From the NCBI RefSeq assembly GCF_012971745.1, contig NZ_CP048834.1, positions 6,085,001 through 6,149,000 on the forward strand: 64,000 nucleotides of DNA, in the 5' to 3' direction. Shown here one piece after another: positions 54,080 through 62,668 of this stretch. The translations under genes were made by a program, and so were the position numbers. The notes beneath the pieces are model-generated. The model was not told the DNA's origin, ran no database searches, and saw nothing but the letters and a program-made list of their open reading frames with translations. The DNA is from Starkeya sp. ORNL1. GTDB taxonomy: Bacteria > Pseudomonadota > Alphaproteobacteria > Rhizobiales > Xanthobacteraceae. How positions within the stretch are numbered: the stretch's first letter is position 1; every line of letters starts with the position of its first letter.

Positions 54080-55477
54080 ATGCTGCTCGAACGGCTTTCC
54101 CAGCGCGCTATCGCGGTCCGACTCGACGATGTGCCCGAGGACGGCCTGGCGATTGCCAGGCTTGCCATTCTCGACACCGTCGGGGTGACGCTGGCCGGCG
54201 CTTCCGAGCCGTGCACACAGATCGCCGAGCGGGCGCTGGGCGCAGTCGGAAAGGGCACTGCCACCCTGTTCGGGCGCTCGGCGATGGTCGGGCCGCTCGA
54301 CGCCGCCACCATCAACGGCACCGCCTCCCACGCGCTCGATTTCGACGATTGCAGCAACTCGCTGGGCGGCCATCCCTCCGCGCCGGTAGTGCCGGCGCTG
54401 TGGGCGCTGGCCGAGCAAGAGGGGGCGAGTGGCGCCACGGTGCTCGACGCCTATGTCACCGGTGTCGAGGTCGAAACCAAGATCGCCCGCGGCGTCAATT
54501 TCCATCATTACGAGAAGGGCTGGCACCCCACCGCGACGCTCGGCACCTTCGGCGCCGCGGCCGCCTGCGCCAAGCTGATGAAGCTCGATGCGTTGGTCTT
54601 CACCAATGCGCTCGCCATCGCCTGCTCCATGGCGAGCGGGCTGAAGGCCAATTTCGGCACCATGACCAAGCCGTTCCATGTCGGCCAGTGCGCGCGCAAT
54701 GGCCTCTATGCCGCGCTGCTCGCCCGTGAGGGGCTGAGCGCCAATCCCGCCGCCATGGAGGATCCGCAGGGTTTCCTCATGGTGTTCAACGGCGAGGGGA
54801 AGTTCGATGCCGAGCGGATGATCGACGAGTTCGCCGCGCCCTTCGATCTCATGGAGCCCGGCATCGCCTTCAAGCGCCACCCCTGCTGCGCCTCCACCCA
54901 CCCGGCAGTCGACGCGCTGCTGCGCATCACCGCCGAGCATGATCTCGAAGCCGCCGACATCGCCGCGATCCGCTCCTGGACGCATCCGCGGCGGCTGCGC
55001 CACACCAACCGGCCGAACCCGCAATCCGGCCTCGATGGCAAGTTCAGCGTGCAATATGTGCTGGCCCGCGCCGTGCTCGACGGCTCGGTGCGGCTCGACC
55101 ATTTCGAAGATGCCGCGGTCCATGATCCGCAGGTCCGCGCCTTCATGAGCCGCATCGTTGCCGAGCCGCATCCCGAAGCGGTGATGGAGAGCACCGAGCA
55201 TTTCTTTGCCGATGTCGAGGTGACGACGACCTTCGGCGAGACGTTCCGCACCTATGTCGACCGTCCGCTTGGCCGCGACCGCGACCATCCGCTGCCGCCC
55301 GGCGCGCTCGAAACCAAGTTCCGCGACTGCGCCGCGCCGGTGATTGCGGATGACGCCGCCCGCGCCATCGAGGCGGCGATCCTCGGCCTGGAGACCCAGG
55401 CGAACATACGCACCATCGGCGACGTGATGCGCGAAGGGGTACGCCAGACGGAGCCGCGCCGCGCTGCGTTCGGCTGA
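54080..55477 (+). CDS. MmgE/PrpD-family protein 2
   Basis: A 465-residue second MmgE/PrpD protein. TASHALDFDDCSNSLGGHPSAPVVPALWAL (a typical H..DFDD...GHPS motif), TLGTFGAAAACAKLM and KRHPCCASTHPAVDALL are characteristic. It differs clearly from PrpD1, so the two may act on different stereoisomers or steps. GAGGG lies about five bases before ATG 54080. First gene of the plus-strand operon; probably a hydratase/dehydratase or decarboxylase of a tricarboxylate. Confidence 0.9.
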   Translation: MLLERLSQRAIAVRLDDVPEDGLAIARLAILDTVGVTLAGASEPCTQIAERALGAVGKGTATLFGRSAMVGPLDAATINGTASHALDFDDCSNSLGGHPSAPVVPALWALAEQEGASGATVLDAYVTGVEVETKIARGVNFHHYEKGWHPTATLGTFGAAAACAKLMKLDALVFTNALAIACSMASGLKANFGTMTKPFHVGQCARNGLYAALLAREGLSANPAAMEDPQGFLMVFNGEGKFDAERMIDEFAAPFDLMEPGIAFKRHPCCASTHPAVDALLRITAEHDLEAADIAAIRSWTHPRRLRHTNRPNPQSGLDGKFSVQYVLARAVLDGSVRLDHFEDAAVHDPQVRAFMSRIVAEPHPEAVMESTEHFFADVEVTTTFGETFRTYVDRPLGRDRDHPLPPGALETKFRDCAAPVIADDAARAIEAAILGLETQANIRTIGDVMREGVRQTEPRRAAFG

Positions 55478-55530
55478 GGTCGGCCCAGAAACCGGAACCG
55501 GAAAAATCAAGAACACTTCAGGGAGTAGAT

Positions 55531-57069
55531 ATGTCGGACCCGAGCCCGAGCAACATCGACGACGCGCTGCGCACCAGGCCGGATGTGGTGGTGGTGGGCG
55601 GCGGCAATGCGGCGCTGTGCGCGGCAATCTCCGCCCATGAGGCCGGCGCGCGCGTCGTGGTGCTCGAGGCCGCGTCGGAGGAAGAGCGCGGCGGCAATTC
55701 GCACTTTACCGGCGGCGCCTTCCGCTTCGCCTATCGCGGCGTCGACGATCTGCGCGAAGTCTATCCCGGCATGACGCAGGACGAGATCGACAATGTCGAT
55801 TACGGCTCCTATTCCGAGGAGCAGTTCCTCGACGACATGTTCGAATTGACCGAGTACCGCACCGATCCGGAGCTATCGGAGCTGCTGGTGCGCTCCAGCC
55901 TCGAGACGGCGAAATGGATCGCCCGCCAGGGCGTCAAGCTGCAGCCCGGCCTCGGCCGGCAGGCCTACAAGGTCGACGGCAAGTTCAAGTTCTGGGGCGG
56001 CCTCGCGCTGCACATCTGGGGCGGCGGCAGCGAGCTTCTGAAGGCGCTCTATGCCAATGCCGAGCGCCGCCGCATTCCCATCCTCTACGACACCCCGGCG
56101 ATCGAGCTGCTGCGCGAGGGCGACGCAGTGACCGGGCTCATCGCTCGCCATCGCGGCGCACGGGTGAAGATCGAGGCCGGCGCGGTAATCCTCGCCTGCG
56201 GCAGCTTCGAATCCAATCCGGAACTGCGCGCCCGCTATCTCGGCCCCGGTTGGGACATGGCGAAGGTGCGCGGCACCCGCTTCAATATGGGCGAGGGGCT
56301 GATGATGGCGCTGCGCGCCGGCGCGCGTCCGCACGGCAACTGGTCCGGCTGCCATTCCGTCGCCTGGGACGTGAACGCGCCGCCGTTCGGCGACCTCACC
56401 ATCGGCGACCAGTTCCAGAAGCACAATTATCCGTTCGGCATCGTCGTCAATGCCAAGGGCGAGCGCTTCCTCGACGAGGGCGCCAATTTCCACAGCCACA
56501 CTTATGCGAAGTATGGCGGCGAGATCCTGAAGCAGCCGGGCATGTTCGCCTGGCAGGTGTTCGACGCCAAGGTCAGCCATCTGCTGCGCGGCGAATACCG
56601 CATCCGACGTGTCACCAAGGCTGAGGCGAACACGCTGGAGGAACTGGCGGCCAAGCTCACCGGCGTCGATCCCGAGGCCTTCCTGCGCACCGCGCACGCC
56701 TTCAACGCCGCCTGCCGGACCGACGTGCCGTTCAATCCGAACGTCCTCGACGGACGCGCCACGCAGGGGCTCGCGCTCGACAAGTCGAACTGGGCCAACC
56801 CGCTCGATACCGCACCCTTCCATGCCTACCACGTCACCACCGGCGTCACTTTCACCTTCGGCGGCTTGAAGGTGAGCGCGAATGCCGAGGTCGAGGACCT
56901 CTATAGCGGCGTCATCCCCGGCCTCTATGCCGCCGGCGAGATGGTCGGCGGGTTGTTCTTCCAGAATTACGCCAGCGGCACCGGGCTGATGTCCGGCGCC
57001 ACCTTCGGTCGGTTCGCCGGCGCCCATGCCGCCGCCTATGCGACGCGCTCCATGGCCGAAGCGATCTGA
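55531..57069 (+). CDS. TcuA-like FAD-dependent tricarballylate dehydrogenase
   Basis: A 512-residue flavoprotein of the succinate dehydrogenase/fumarate reductase flavoprotein family, most like TcuA, which oxidises tricarballylate to cis-aconitate. FAD motifs: VVVVGGGNAALCAAISAHEAG and VVVLEAAS; then ERGGNSHFTGGAFRF and LYAAGEMVGGLFFQNYASGTGLMSGATFGR at the C-terminus. AGGGAG is five bases before ATG 55531. In this operon it would introduce a double bond in the imported acid, so PrpD could then hydrate it. No TcuB partner is encoded here. Confidence 0.87.
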   Translation: MSDPSPSNIDDALRTRPDVVVVGGGNAALCAAISAHEAGARVVVLEAASEEERGGNSHFTGGAFRFAYRGVDDLREVYPGMTQDEIDNVDYGSYSEEQFLDDMFELTEYRTDPELSELLVRSSLETAKWIARQGVKLQPGLGRQAYKVDGKFKFWGGLALHIWGGGSELLKALYANAERRRIPILYDTPAIELLREGDAVTGLIARHRGARVKIEAGAVILACGSFESNPELRARYLGPGWDMAKVRGTRFNMGEGLMMALRAGARPHGNWSGCHSVAWDVNAPPFGDLTIGDQFQKHNYPFGIVVNAKGERFLDEGANFHSHTYAKYGGEILKQPGMFAWQVFDAKVSHLLRGEYRIRRVTKAEANTLEELAAKLTGVDPEAFLRTAHAFNAACRTDVPFNPNVLDGRATQGLALDKSNWANPLDTAPFHAYHVTTGVTFTFGGLKVSANAEVEDLYSGVIPGLYAAGEMVGGLFFQNYASGTGLMSGATFGRFAGAHAAAYATRSMAEAI

Positions 57070-57145
57070 CGCCAACAGTGCTTCACGACGCCAATTTCAT
57101 TGGATCCGGACGCAGAATCCGGCCGTAACGAGGTGAGGGAACGAC

Positions 57146-58249
57146 ATGAGACGAGACACGCGTTTCGGATGGAAAAGCCTGCTGGCCGGCATCGCCGCCT
57201 TGGCGGCGATCGCCGGCATCGCGCCGGCAAGCGCGCTGGATCTCGCCGGCAAGCGGGTCACGCTGATCATCCCCTATCAGGAGGGCAGCGGCTCCACCAT
57301 TCATGGGCGCCTGTACGCGCTGGCGCTGGAGCGCGCTCTGCCGGGCAAGCCGACCATCATCGTGCGCAACATCGATGGCGGCGGTTCGGTGCGCGGCATC
57401 AACCAATTCTATAAGGATGCCCGTCCCGACGGCATGATGATCGCGGCGATCGGCACCGGCACCTTCTTCCAGTACATTCTCAAGGACTCGGCAGTGGCCT
57501 ATCCGCTGCCGGAGTTCCGCCCGTTCGTCACCTCGCCCTTCGGCCTCCTGGCCTATGCCCGCACCGATCTCGGCCTCGGAAAGGACTATGTCGAGAATGT
57601 CCGCAAGCTGATCGCCAAGCCCCCGGTCTATGGCGGTTCGGGCGCAACCTCGTCGGACCTGCCGGCGCTGCTCAGCTTCGACCTGCTGGGCATCCGGCAG
57701 AAGAACGTGTTCGGCCTCAGCAACGCGGAATCCCGCGCCGGCTTCGAGCGCGGCGAGTTCTCGCTGAAGTACGACAACGCCGCCTCCTGGGCGGAAGAGG
57801 TCAAGCCGCTGGTGGATGAGGGCACCGCGACGCCGCTCTTCACCTTCGGCCTCGAGGTCGACGGCAAGATCGTCCGCGACCCGACCTTGCCGGACGTGCC
57901 GACCTTCCTGGAGCTCTATGAGAAGGTGAACGGCAAGCCGTTGTCCGGCATCGAATATGCGGTGTGGAAGGCGCTGTTCAATGTGCGCGTGATGGGCTCC
58001 AAGATGCTGGTGCTGCCGCCCGGCACGCCGCAGGACATCGAGGATGTCTACACCAAGGCTGCCGCCGAGGCGCTGCGCTCCGACATCCTCACCGGTCCGC
58101 AGGCCAAGCTGGTGCTCGGCGAATATCCGCAGAGCGTCGGCGCCGCCTCCGAGGCGGTGTTCAAGGCCGGGCTCGGCATGACCCCCGAGCAGCAGAAATG
58201 GCTGCGCGACTGGCTGAAGCAGCGCTTCGACATCGCCGTCGCCGACTGA
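57146..58249 (+). CDS. Bug-type periplasmic binding protein, module B
   Basis: A 367-residue exported binding protein related to the TTT/Bug receptors but longer and divergent. A signal peptide (SLLAGIAALAAIAGIAPASA) precedes VTLIIPYQEGSGSTIHGRLYALALERALPG and RNIDGGGSVRGINQFYKDARPDG, which match Bug patterns. AGGG lies six bases before the ATG. It should capture the module-B acid in the periplasm for the TctAB fusion encoded next. A hairpin with a T-run separates the two genes. Confidence 0.88.
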   Translation: MRRDTRFGWKSLLAGIAALAAIAGIAPASALDLAGKRVTLIIPYQEGSGSTIHGRLYALALERALPGKPTIIVRNIDGGGSVRGINQFYKDARPDGMMIAAIGTGTFFQYILKDSAVAYPLPEFRPFVTSPFGLLAYARTDLGLGKDYVENVRKLIAKPPVYGGSGATSSDLPALLSFDLLGIRQKNVFGLSNAESRAGFERGEFSLKYDNAASWAEEVKPLVDEGTATPLFTFGLEVDGKIVRDPTLPDVPTFLELYEKVNGKPLSGIEYAVWKALFNVRVMGSKMLVLPPGTPQDIEDVYTKAAAEALRSDILTGPQAKLVLGEYPQSVGAASEAVFKAGLGMTPEQQKWLRDWLKQRFDIAVAD

Positions 58250-58260
58250 TCCTCCAGGAC

Positions 58261-58291
58261 GGCCGGCCGCATTCAGCGGCCGGCCCCTTTT
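58261..58291 (+). terminator. Intrinsic terminator or attenuator after binding-protein gene
   Basis: GGCCGGCCGC (58261-58270) and GCGGCCGGCC (58276-58285) form a perfect ten-base stem with a five-base loop, then CC and TTTT. It probably lets some transcripts stop after the binding-protein gene, so the receptor is made in excess over the membrane subunit. Confidence 0.75.
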
Positions 58292-58343
58292 CCCCATTCG
58301 TTGCTTGCCGCGGGCTCGACACCCGTCGCGCTTGGGAATTTCC

Positions 58344-60341
58344 ATGGACTTTTCCGTCCTTCAGTACGCCGTGCCGGCCCTGGTGCAACTGCTCACCGGT
58401 CCGCATCTCGTCTATCTGCTGTTCGGCGTGGCGCTCGGCATGGTGGTGGGCATCCTGCCCGGCATTGGCGGGCTATCCGGCATGGCGCTGGTGCTGCCCT
58501 TCATCTTCGGCATGGATCCCGGCCCGGCGCTGGCGATGCTGATCGGCCTGACCGCGGTGCCGGCGACCTCCGATACCTTCAGCTCGGTGCTGATCGGCGT
58601 GCCGGGCGGGGCAGGGGCGGCGGCGACCGTGCTCGACGGTTTTCCCATGGCCAAGCGGGGCGAGGGCGCCCGCGCCCTCAGCGCGGCGTTCAGCGGTTCG
58701 CTGATCGGCGGCCTGTTCGGCGCGCTGGTGCTGACCTTCGCCTTTGTCGGCGCCCGCCCGCTGCTGCTCGCCATCGGCTTCGGCGAGCAATTGATGCTCG
58801 TGGTGCTCTCGCTCACCCTCGTCGGCATGCTGACCGGCGAGAACGTGGTGAAGGGCCTCGCCTCGTGCGCGCTGGGACTCTTGATCGGTACCATCGGCTC
58901 CTCGCAGGCCACCGCCGAATATCGCTTCACCTTCGGCTCGCTCTATCTGTCGGACGGCGTGCCGCTGGTCATCGTCGCGCTCGGCGCCTTCGCGCTGCCC
59001 GAGATCATCGACGTGCTGCGCCAGCACTACGCTATCTCCCAGGTCGACCTTGTCGGCCGCGGCTGGATCCAGGGCATACGCGACGTCATCAAGAATTTCG
59101 GCCTGGTGATCCGTTGCTCGGCGATCGGCGCGCTCACCGGCATCCTGCCCGGCATGGGCGGCGGCATCGTCGGCTGGGTGGCCTATGGCCACACGCTGCA
59201 ATCATCCAGGGACCGTAGCCAGTTCGGCAAAGGCGACGTGCGCGGCGTCATCGGGCCGGAATCCGCCAACAATGCCAAGGAGGGCGGCGACCTCATCCCG
59301 ACCCTGTTCTTCGGCATTCCGAGCTCGGGCACCATGGCGCTGCTGCTCGGCGGCCTGGTGGTGATCGGCATCACGCCCGGCCGCACCATGGTCACCAACC
59401 ATGTCGACCTGATCTATCTGATCATCTGGTCGCTCGCGATCGCCAATGTGCTCGCCACCATCATCAGCATGGGCCTTGCCAGGCCGATCGCAACGCTGAC
59501 CGCGATCCGCTTCACGCTGGTGGCGCCGTTCGTCATCGTGATGATCTTCTTCTCCGGCTACCAGGCCAAGACCGACTGGGGCGACCTCGTTGCGCTGCTC
59601 GTGGTTGGGCTGGTCGGCATCTATATGAAGCGCTTCGGCTGGTCGCGGCCGGCGCTGCTGATCGGCCTGGTGCTGTCGCAGCGCCTTGAGGCGTCGCTCT
59701 ACCGCACGGTGCAGATCTACGGTCTCGACATCTTCCTGCGGCCGATCGCGCTCGCCATCCTCGCCGTCGCCATCATCTCCATCTTCTTCGCGGTGCGCGC
59801 CAAGGTGCGCATGTCCACCGAGACCTCGGGAGTGTCGGACGCATCGCGCCGGGTGATCTGGCCACAACTGGTCTTCGTCGGCGTGCTGACGGCGTTCGTG
59901 GTGGCACTGGCCGTCGATGTAAGCCGGCTACGCTTCCTTGCCAATGTGTTCCCGCTCATCGTCGCCGCGATCTGCCTCACCATGCTGGCGATCGTCACCG
60001 TGCAGATGCTGCGCCGGAGCACCTCGCCCGGCCTGCTCTATGACGCCGACGCCGAGGCCCGCGAGAGCGGCGAGAGCGGCACCCGCAGCACGCTGGCACT
60101 GGCCGGCCTGATGGCGGCGCTACCCGGGCTCGCCTTCTTCATCGGCTTCTTCATGGCCGCGCCGGTCTATGTTTGCCTCTTCCTGCGCAAGCTGGGGGAA
60201 GCCTCCTGGCTGTTCTCCATCCTGATGGCGCTCGGCCTCGGCCTGTTCCTCTATGCCATGGGCGAGGTGCTGCAGGCCGAGTATGCCAGCGGCCTGCTGC
60301 AGGATTTCGTGCGGCTGCCGCCGCCCTTCGGCGGAGGCTGA
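58344..60341 (+). CDS. TctA-TctB fusion transporter
   Basis: A 665-residue membrane protein. Residues 1-500 are a TctA translocator (GILPGIGGLSGMALVLPF, GVPGGAGAAATVLDGFPMAKR, second copy GILPGMGGGIVGWVAYG, GPESANNAKEGGDLIPTLFFGIPSSGTMALLLGG). Residues about 505-660 hold four more transmembrane segments like TctB (WPQLVFVGVLTAFVVALAVD to LFLYAMGEVLQAEY). Such fusions occur but TctA and TctB are usually separate, as in module A. I use ATG 58344, GGGA upstream. Confidence 0.88.
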   Translation: MDFSVLQYAVPALVQLLTGPHLVYLLFGVALGMVVGILPGIGGLSGMALVLPFIFGMDPGPALAMLIGLTAVPATSDTFSSVLIGVPGGAGAAATVLDGFPMAKRGEGARALSAAFSGSLIGGLFGALVLTFAFVGARPLLLAIGFGEQLMLVVLSLTLVGMLTGENVVKGLASCALGLLIGTIGSSQATAEYRFTFGSLYLSDGVPLVIVALGAFALPEIIDVLRQHYAISQVDLVGRGWIQGIRDVIKNFGLVIRCSAIGALTGILPGMGGGIVGWVAYGHTLQSSRDRSQFGKGDVRGVIGPESANNAKEGGDLIPTLFFGIPSSGTMALLLGGLVVIGITPGRTMVTNHVDLIYLIIWSLAIANVLATIISMGLARPIATLTAIRFTLVAPFVIVMIFFSGYQAKTDWGDLVALLVVGLVGIYMKRFGWSRPALLIGLVLSQRLEASLYRTVQIYGLDIFLRPIALAILAVAIISIFFAVRAKVRMSTETSGVSDASRRVIWPQLVFVGVLTAFVVALAVDVSRLRFLANVFPLIVAAICLTMLAIVTVQMLRRSTSPGLLYDADAEARESGESGTRSTLALAGLMAALPGLAFFIGFFMAAPVYVCLFLRKLGEASWLFSILMALGLGLFLYAMGEVLQAEYASGLLQDFVRLPPPFGGG

Positions 60342-60347
60342 TCCGAC

Positions 60348-61433
60348 ATGACGCTGCTGCTCGACAATGACGAACTCGCCCCGCTGATCGATGCGCGTGA
60401 ATTCGTGGAAGCGGAGGACATCGCCTACCGCGCCTTTGCCGGCGGTGAGGGCGTGAGCACGTCGCGCATCGACCTGCAATCCGCTCCCGACGCCAATGGC
60501 GCCAACTACCAGCTCGGCGTGACCCTGGGCATGGCCGGCAAATATGCGGCGCTGCGCATCAAGTCGGATATGGTGTTCCAGCGACTGGTCGACGGCAGGC
60601 CGCGCAAGGAGAAGTTCTGCATAGAGCCCGGCACCTATATGGGCCTGATCCTGGTGTTCGACCGCGCCAGCGGCGAACTCGCCGCCATCCTCCATGACGG
60701 GCTCCTGCAGAAGATGCGGGTCGGCGCGGATTCCGCGCTCGGTGCGCGCTACATGTCGCGGCCGGATTCCTCGGTGCTCGCCATTCTCGGCGCCGGCGGC
60801 ATGGCCCGTGCCCATGTCGACGCCATGCGCGCGGTGCGGCCCATATCCAGCGTGCGGGTGTTCAGCCCGACCCCGGCCAATCGCGAGGCCTTCGCCCGCG
60901 AGATCACCGAGCGGCACGGCATCGAGGCGGTGGCGCTCGATGATCCGGACGAGGCCTGCCGCGGCGCCGATCTCGTCGCCTCCTGCGCCAGCGCCATCGG
61001 CCCGGTGATCTTCGGCCGGCAATTGGAGCCGGGCATGCATGTCACCTGTATCGGCGGCACGCTCGATCGGGAAGCCAATGCCCGGGTCGATGTGGCGCTG
61101 CGCTTCGGCCTCTCCCAGGTCCCGGTGGAATTGGGCGGGCTCGCCTTTGCCGACGAATGCCTCACCTTTTCGGAGGTCGGCGGCAAGGCGGCGCACGCGG
61201 GTACGCGGCGCTATGCCGATGTGCCGGCGGAGCACCGCGTGAGTTTCGCCGAGCTGCTGACGGATCCCGGGCGCGGGCGCACCAGCGACGCGCAGATCAC
61301 CTTCTCCGAGCGCGGCAACATATACGGCCTGCAATTCGCCGCGGTGTGCGGGCGCCTGGTGGAGCGGGCGCGCGCCGCAGGTGCCGGGCGCACGCTCGAT
61401 ACCGCGCTGTTCCTGCAATCCATTCGCAATTGA
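60348..61433 (+). CDS. Ornithine cyclodeaminase/mu-crystallin-family enzyme
   Basis: A 361-residue protein with the family's Rossmann motif (SSVLAILGAGGMARAHVDAMRAV), LHDGLLQKMRVGADSALGARYMS (the typical MRTGA-type segment) and a C-terminal ADV-like region. Family members are ornithine cyclodeaminases, ketimine reductases or alanine dehydrogenases acting on an imine or amino acid. In module B it might reduce an imine derivative of a keto acid, but this is weakly supported. It follows the transporter by six bases. Confidence 0.85.
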   Translation: MTLLLDNDELAPLIDAREFVEAEDIAYRAFAGGEGVSTSRIDLQSAPDANGANYQLGVTLGMAGKYAALRIKSDMVFQRLVDGRPRKEKFCIEPGTYMGLILVFDRASGELAAILHDGLLQKMRVGADSALGARYMSRPDSSVLAILGAGGMARAHVDAMRAVRPISSVRVFSPTPANREAFAREITERHGIEAVALDDPDEACRGADLVASCASAIGPVIFGRQLEPGMHVTCIGGTLDREANARVDVALRFGLSQVPVELGGLAFADECLTFSEVGGKAAHAGTRRYADVPAEHRVSFAELLTDPGRGRTSDAQITFSERGNIYGLQFAAVCGRLVERARAAGAGRTLDTALFLQSIRN

Positions 61434-61443
61434 GGACGCAGCA

Positions 61444-62370
61444 TTGGACGCACGGCGCAGCCTCCGCCCGCTGCTCAGTGAGCAGCCGATCCTGGTGTCG
61501 CCCGGCGTCTATGACGGCTACAGCGCCCGCCTCGCGGAGCGTGCCGGCTTCGCGCTGGTCTCCACCACCGGCGCCGGCCTCGCTAATTCCCGGCTCGGCG
61601 TGCCCGATGTCGGCCTGTTCTCGGTGCGCGACAATCTCGAAGCCTGCCGCGTCATCGTCGCTGCCACCAGCCTGCCGATTTCGGCCGATGCCGAGACCGG
61701 GTACGGCAATGCCGCTACCGTGCATTATGTGGTGCGCGCCTTCGAGGACGCTGGCGTCTCGGCGGTGAGCATCGAGGACCAGCTGGCGCCGAAGCGCTGC
61801 GGCCATCTCGCCGGCAAGGAGGTGATCCCGACGGCGGAGATGGTCGGCAAGATCCGCAGCGCGGTCGATGCCCGGGCGAGCGAGGATTTCCTCATCATCG
61901 CGCGCACCGACGCCATCGCCGTGGAAGGCATCGAGGGCACGGCGGCGCGCGCCAGGGCCTATGAAGCGGCCGGCGCCGACGTGATCTTCCCCGACGCCGT
62001 GCGCGGGCGCGAGGACATTGAGCGCCTCGTCGCCGCCGTAGACATTCCGGTGCGGATCAATATGGGTTTCGGCATCCGCACCCGCTCCACCACGCCGCTG
62101 ATGTCGGTGCGCGAATTGCGTGAGATCGGCGTGCGCTGGGTCAGCCTGTCGCGCCTGCTTCCCGCCGCCGCCATCCACGGCATGACGCAGGCGCTCGCGG
62201 TGATGCGCCAGGCGATCGACGGCGACGTGATGATCGAGCGGCCCGACCTCGTCGCCGATATGCGCGAGATCACCGAGCTGATGGGCTACGCCGAATACAT
62301 GGAGATCGAGCGCCGTTTCCTCGACGAGGAGCACGTCGCCCGCAAATACGAGGCCGGGGGCGAGCCATGA
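61444..62370 (+). CDS. Isocitrate lyase/PEP-mutase-family enzyme (PrpB2)
   Basis: A 308-residue second member of the superfamily. The lyase motif KRCGH (APKRCGHLAGKE) and ARTDA are kept. But DAETGYG replaces DADTGFG, the metal-site Glu is Asp (VIFPDAV), and the NxTEFG segment of methylisocitrate lyases reads INMGFGIRTRSTTP, so the substrate should differ from that of PrpB1. It begins at TTG 61444 after GAGGAC; no ATG fits. Last intact gene of the plus-strand operon. Confidence 0.85.
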   Translation: MDARRSLRPLLSEQPILVSPGVYDGYSARLAERAGFALVSTTGAGLANSRLGVPDVGLFSVRDNLEACRVIVAATSLPISADAETGYGNAATVHYVVRAFEDAGVSAVSIEDQLAPKRCGHLAGKEVIPTAEMVGKIRSAVDARASEDFLIIARTDAIAVEGIEGTAARARAYEAAGADVIFPDAVRGREDIERLVAAVDIPVRINMGFGIRTRSTTPLMSVRELREIGVRWVSLSRLLPAAAIHGMTQALAVMRQAIDGDVMIERPDLVADMREITELMGYAEYMEIERRFLDEEHVARKYEAGGEP

Positions 62371-62411
62371 GCGTCGACCCCCTGTCGGTGCTGCCTTTGG
62401 CCGGTCACTGA
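62367..62411 (+). pseudogene. Truncated start of a further operon gene
   Basis: An ATG overlapping the prpB2 stop (ATGA), as in a coupled operon gene, reads MSVDPLSVLPLAGH and then stops after 14 codons. It looks like the first codons of a lost gene. A following terminator hairpin and sequence of different character suggest that DNA beyond about 62411 was joined later. Confidence 0.5.
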
Positions 62412-62434
62412 TCGCCGGCGACGTCGGCAAAAAA

Positions 62435-62470
62435 TCGGGAGGCTCGCCGCGGGTTGGGCGAGCCTCCCGA
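62435..62470 (-). terminator. Rho-independent terminator for minus-strand transcripts
   Basis: TCGGGAGGCTCGCC (62435-62448) and GGCGAGCCTCCCGA (62457-62470) form a perfect 14-base stem with an eight-base loop. Read on the minus strand it is followed by TTTTTT, so it ends the esterase transcript arriving from the right. Confidence 0.8.
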
Positions 62471-62594
62471 GGAGGATGTGGCGGCCCGGTCGGGAGGGGA
62501 CGGGGGAGCGGGCGGCCAGTGACGAGAAGATCGCTTACCGCCGGTCGCCTGAGAATCATCCGCTAGGTAATGCGGGCCCATACTTGGGTATGGG

Positions 62595-62623
62595 GGCGGC
62601 AACGGTGCTTTGGCACCGCCGCC
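62595..62623. terminator. GC hairpin downstream of the esterase
   Basis: CGGTGC (62603-62608) pairs with GCACCG (62613-62618), flanked by GGCGGC and CCGCC with a small bulge. It lies 46 bases after the esterase stop, with no clear T-run. Confidence 0.4.
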
Positions 62624-62668
62624 GGTCTTGCTTGATACGGATGGCTGTCCCCTTGCTCGCGATCTGGC

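Larger units (their letters stand above)
62412..62668. other. Gap with several hairpins, no gene
   Basis: About 260 bases without a gene. It holds the terminator hairpin at 62435-62470, the inverted repeat CCCATAC-TTG-GTATGGG (about 62577-62594) and a hairpin at 62595-62623. No coding potential seen. Confidence 0.6.
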
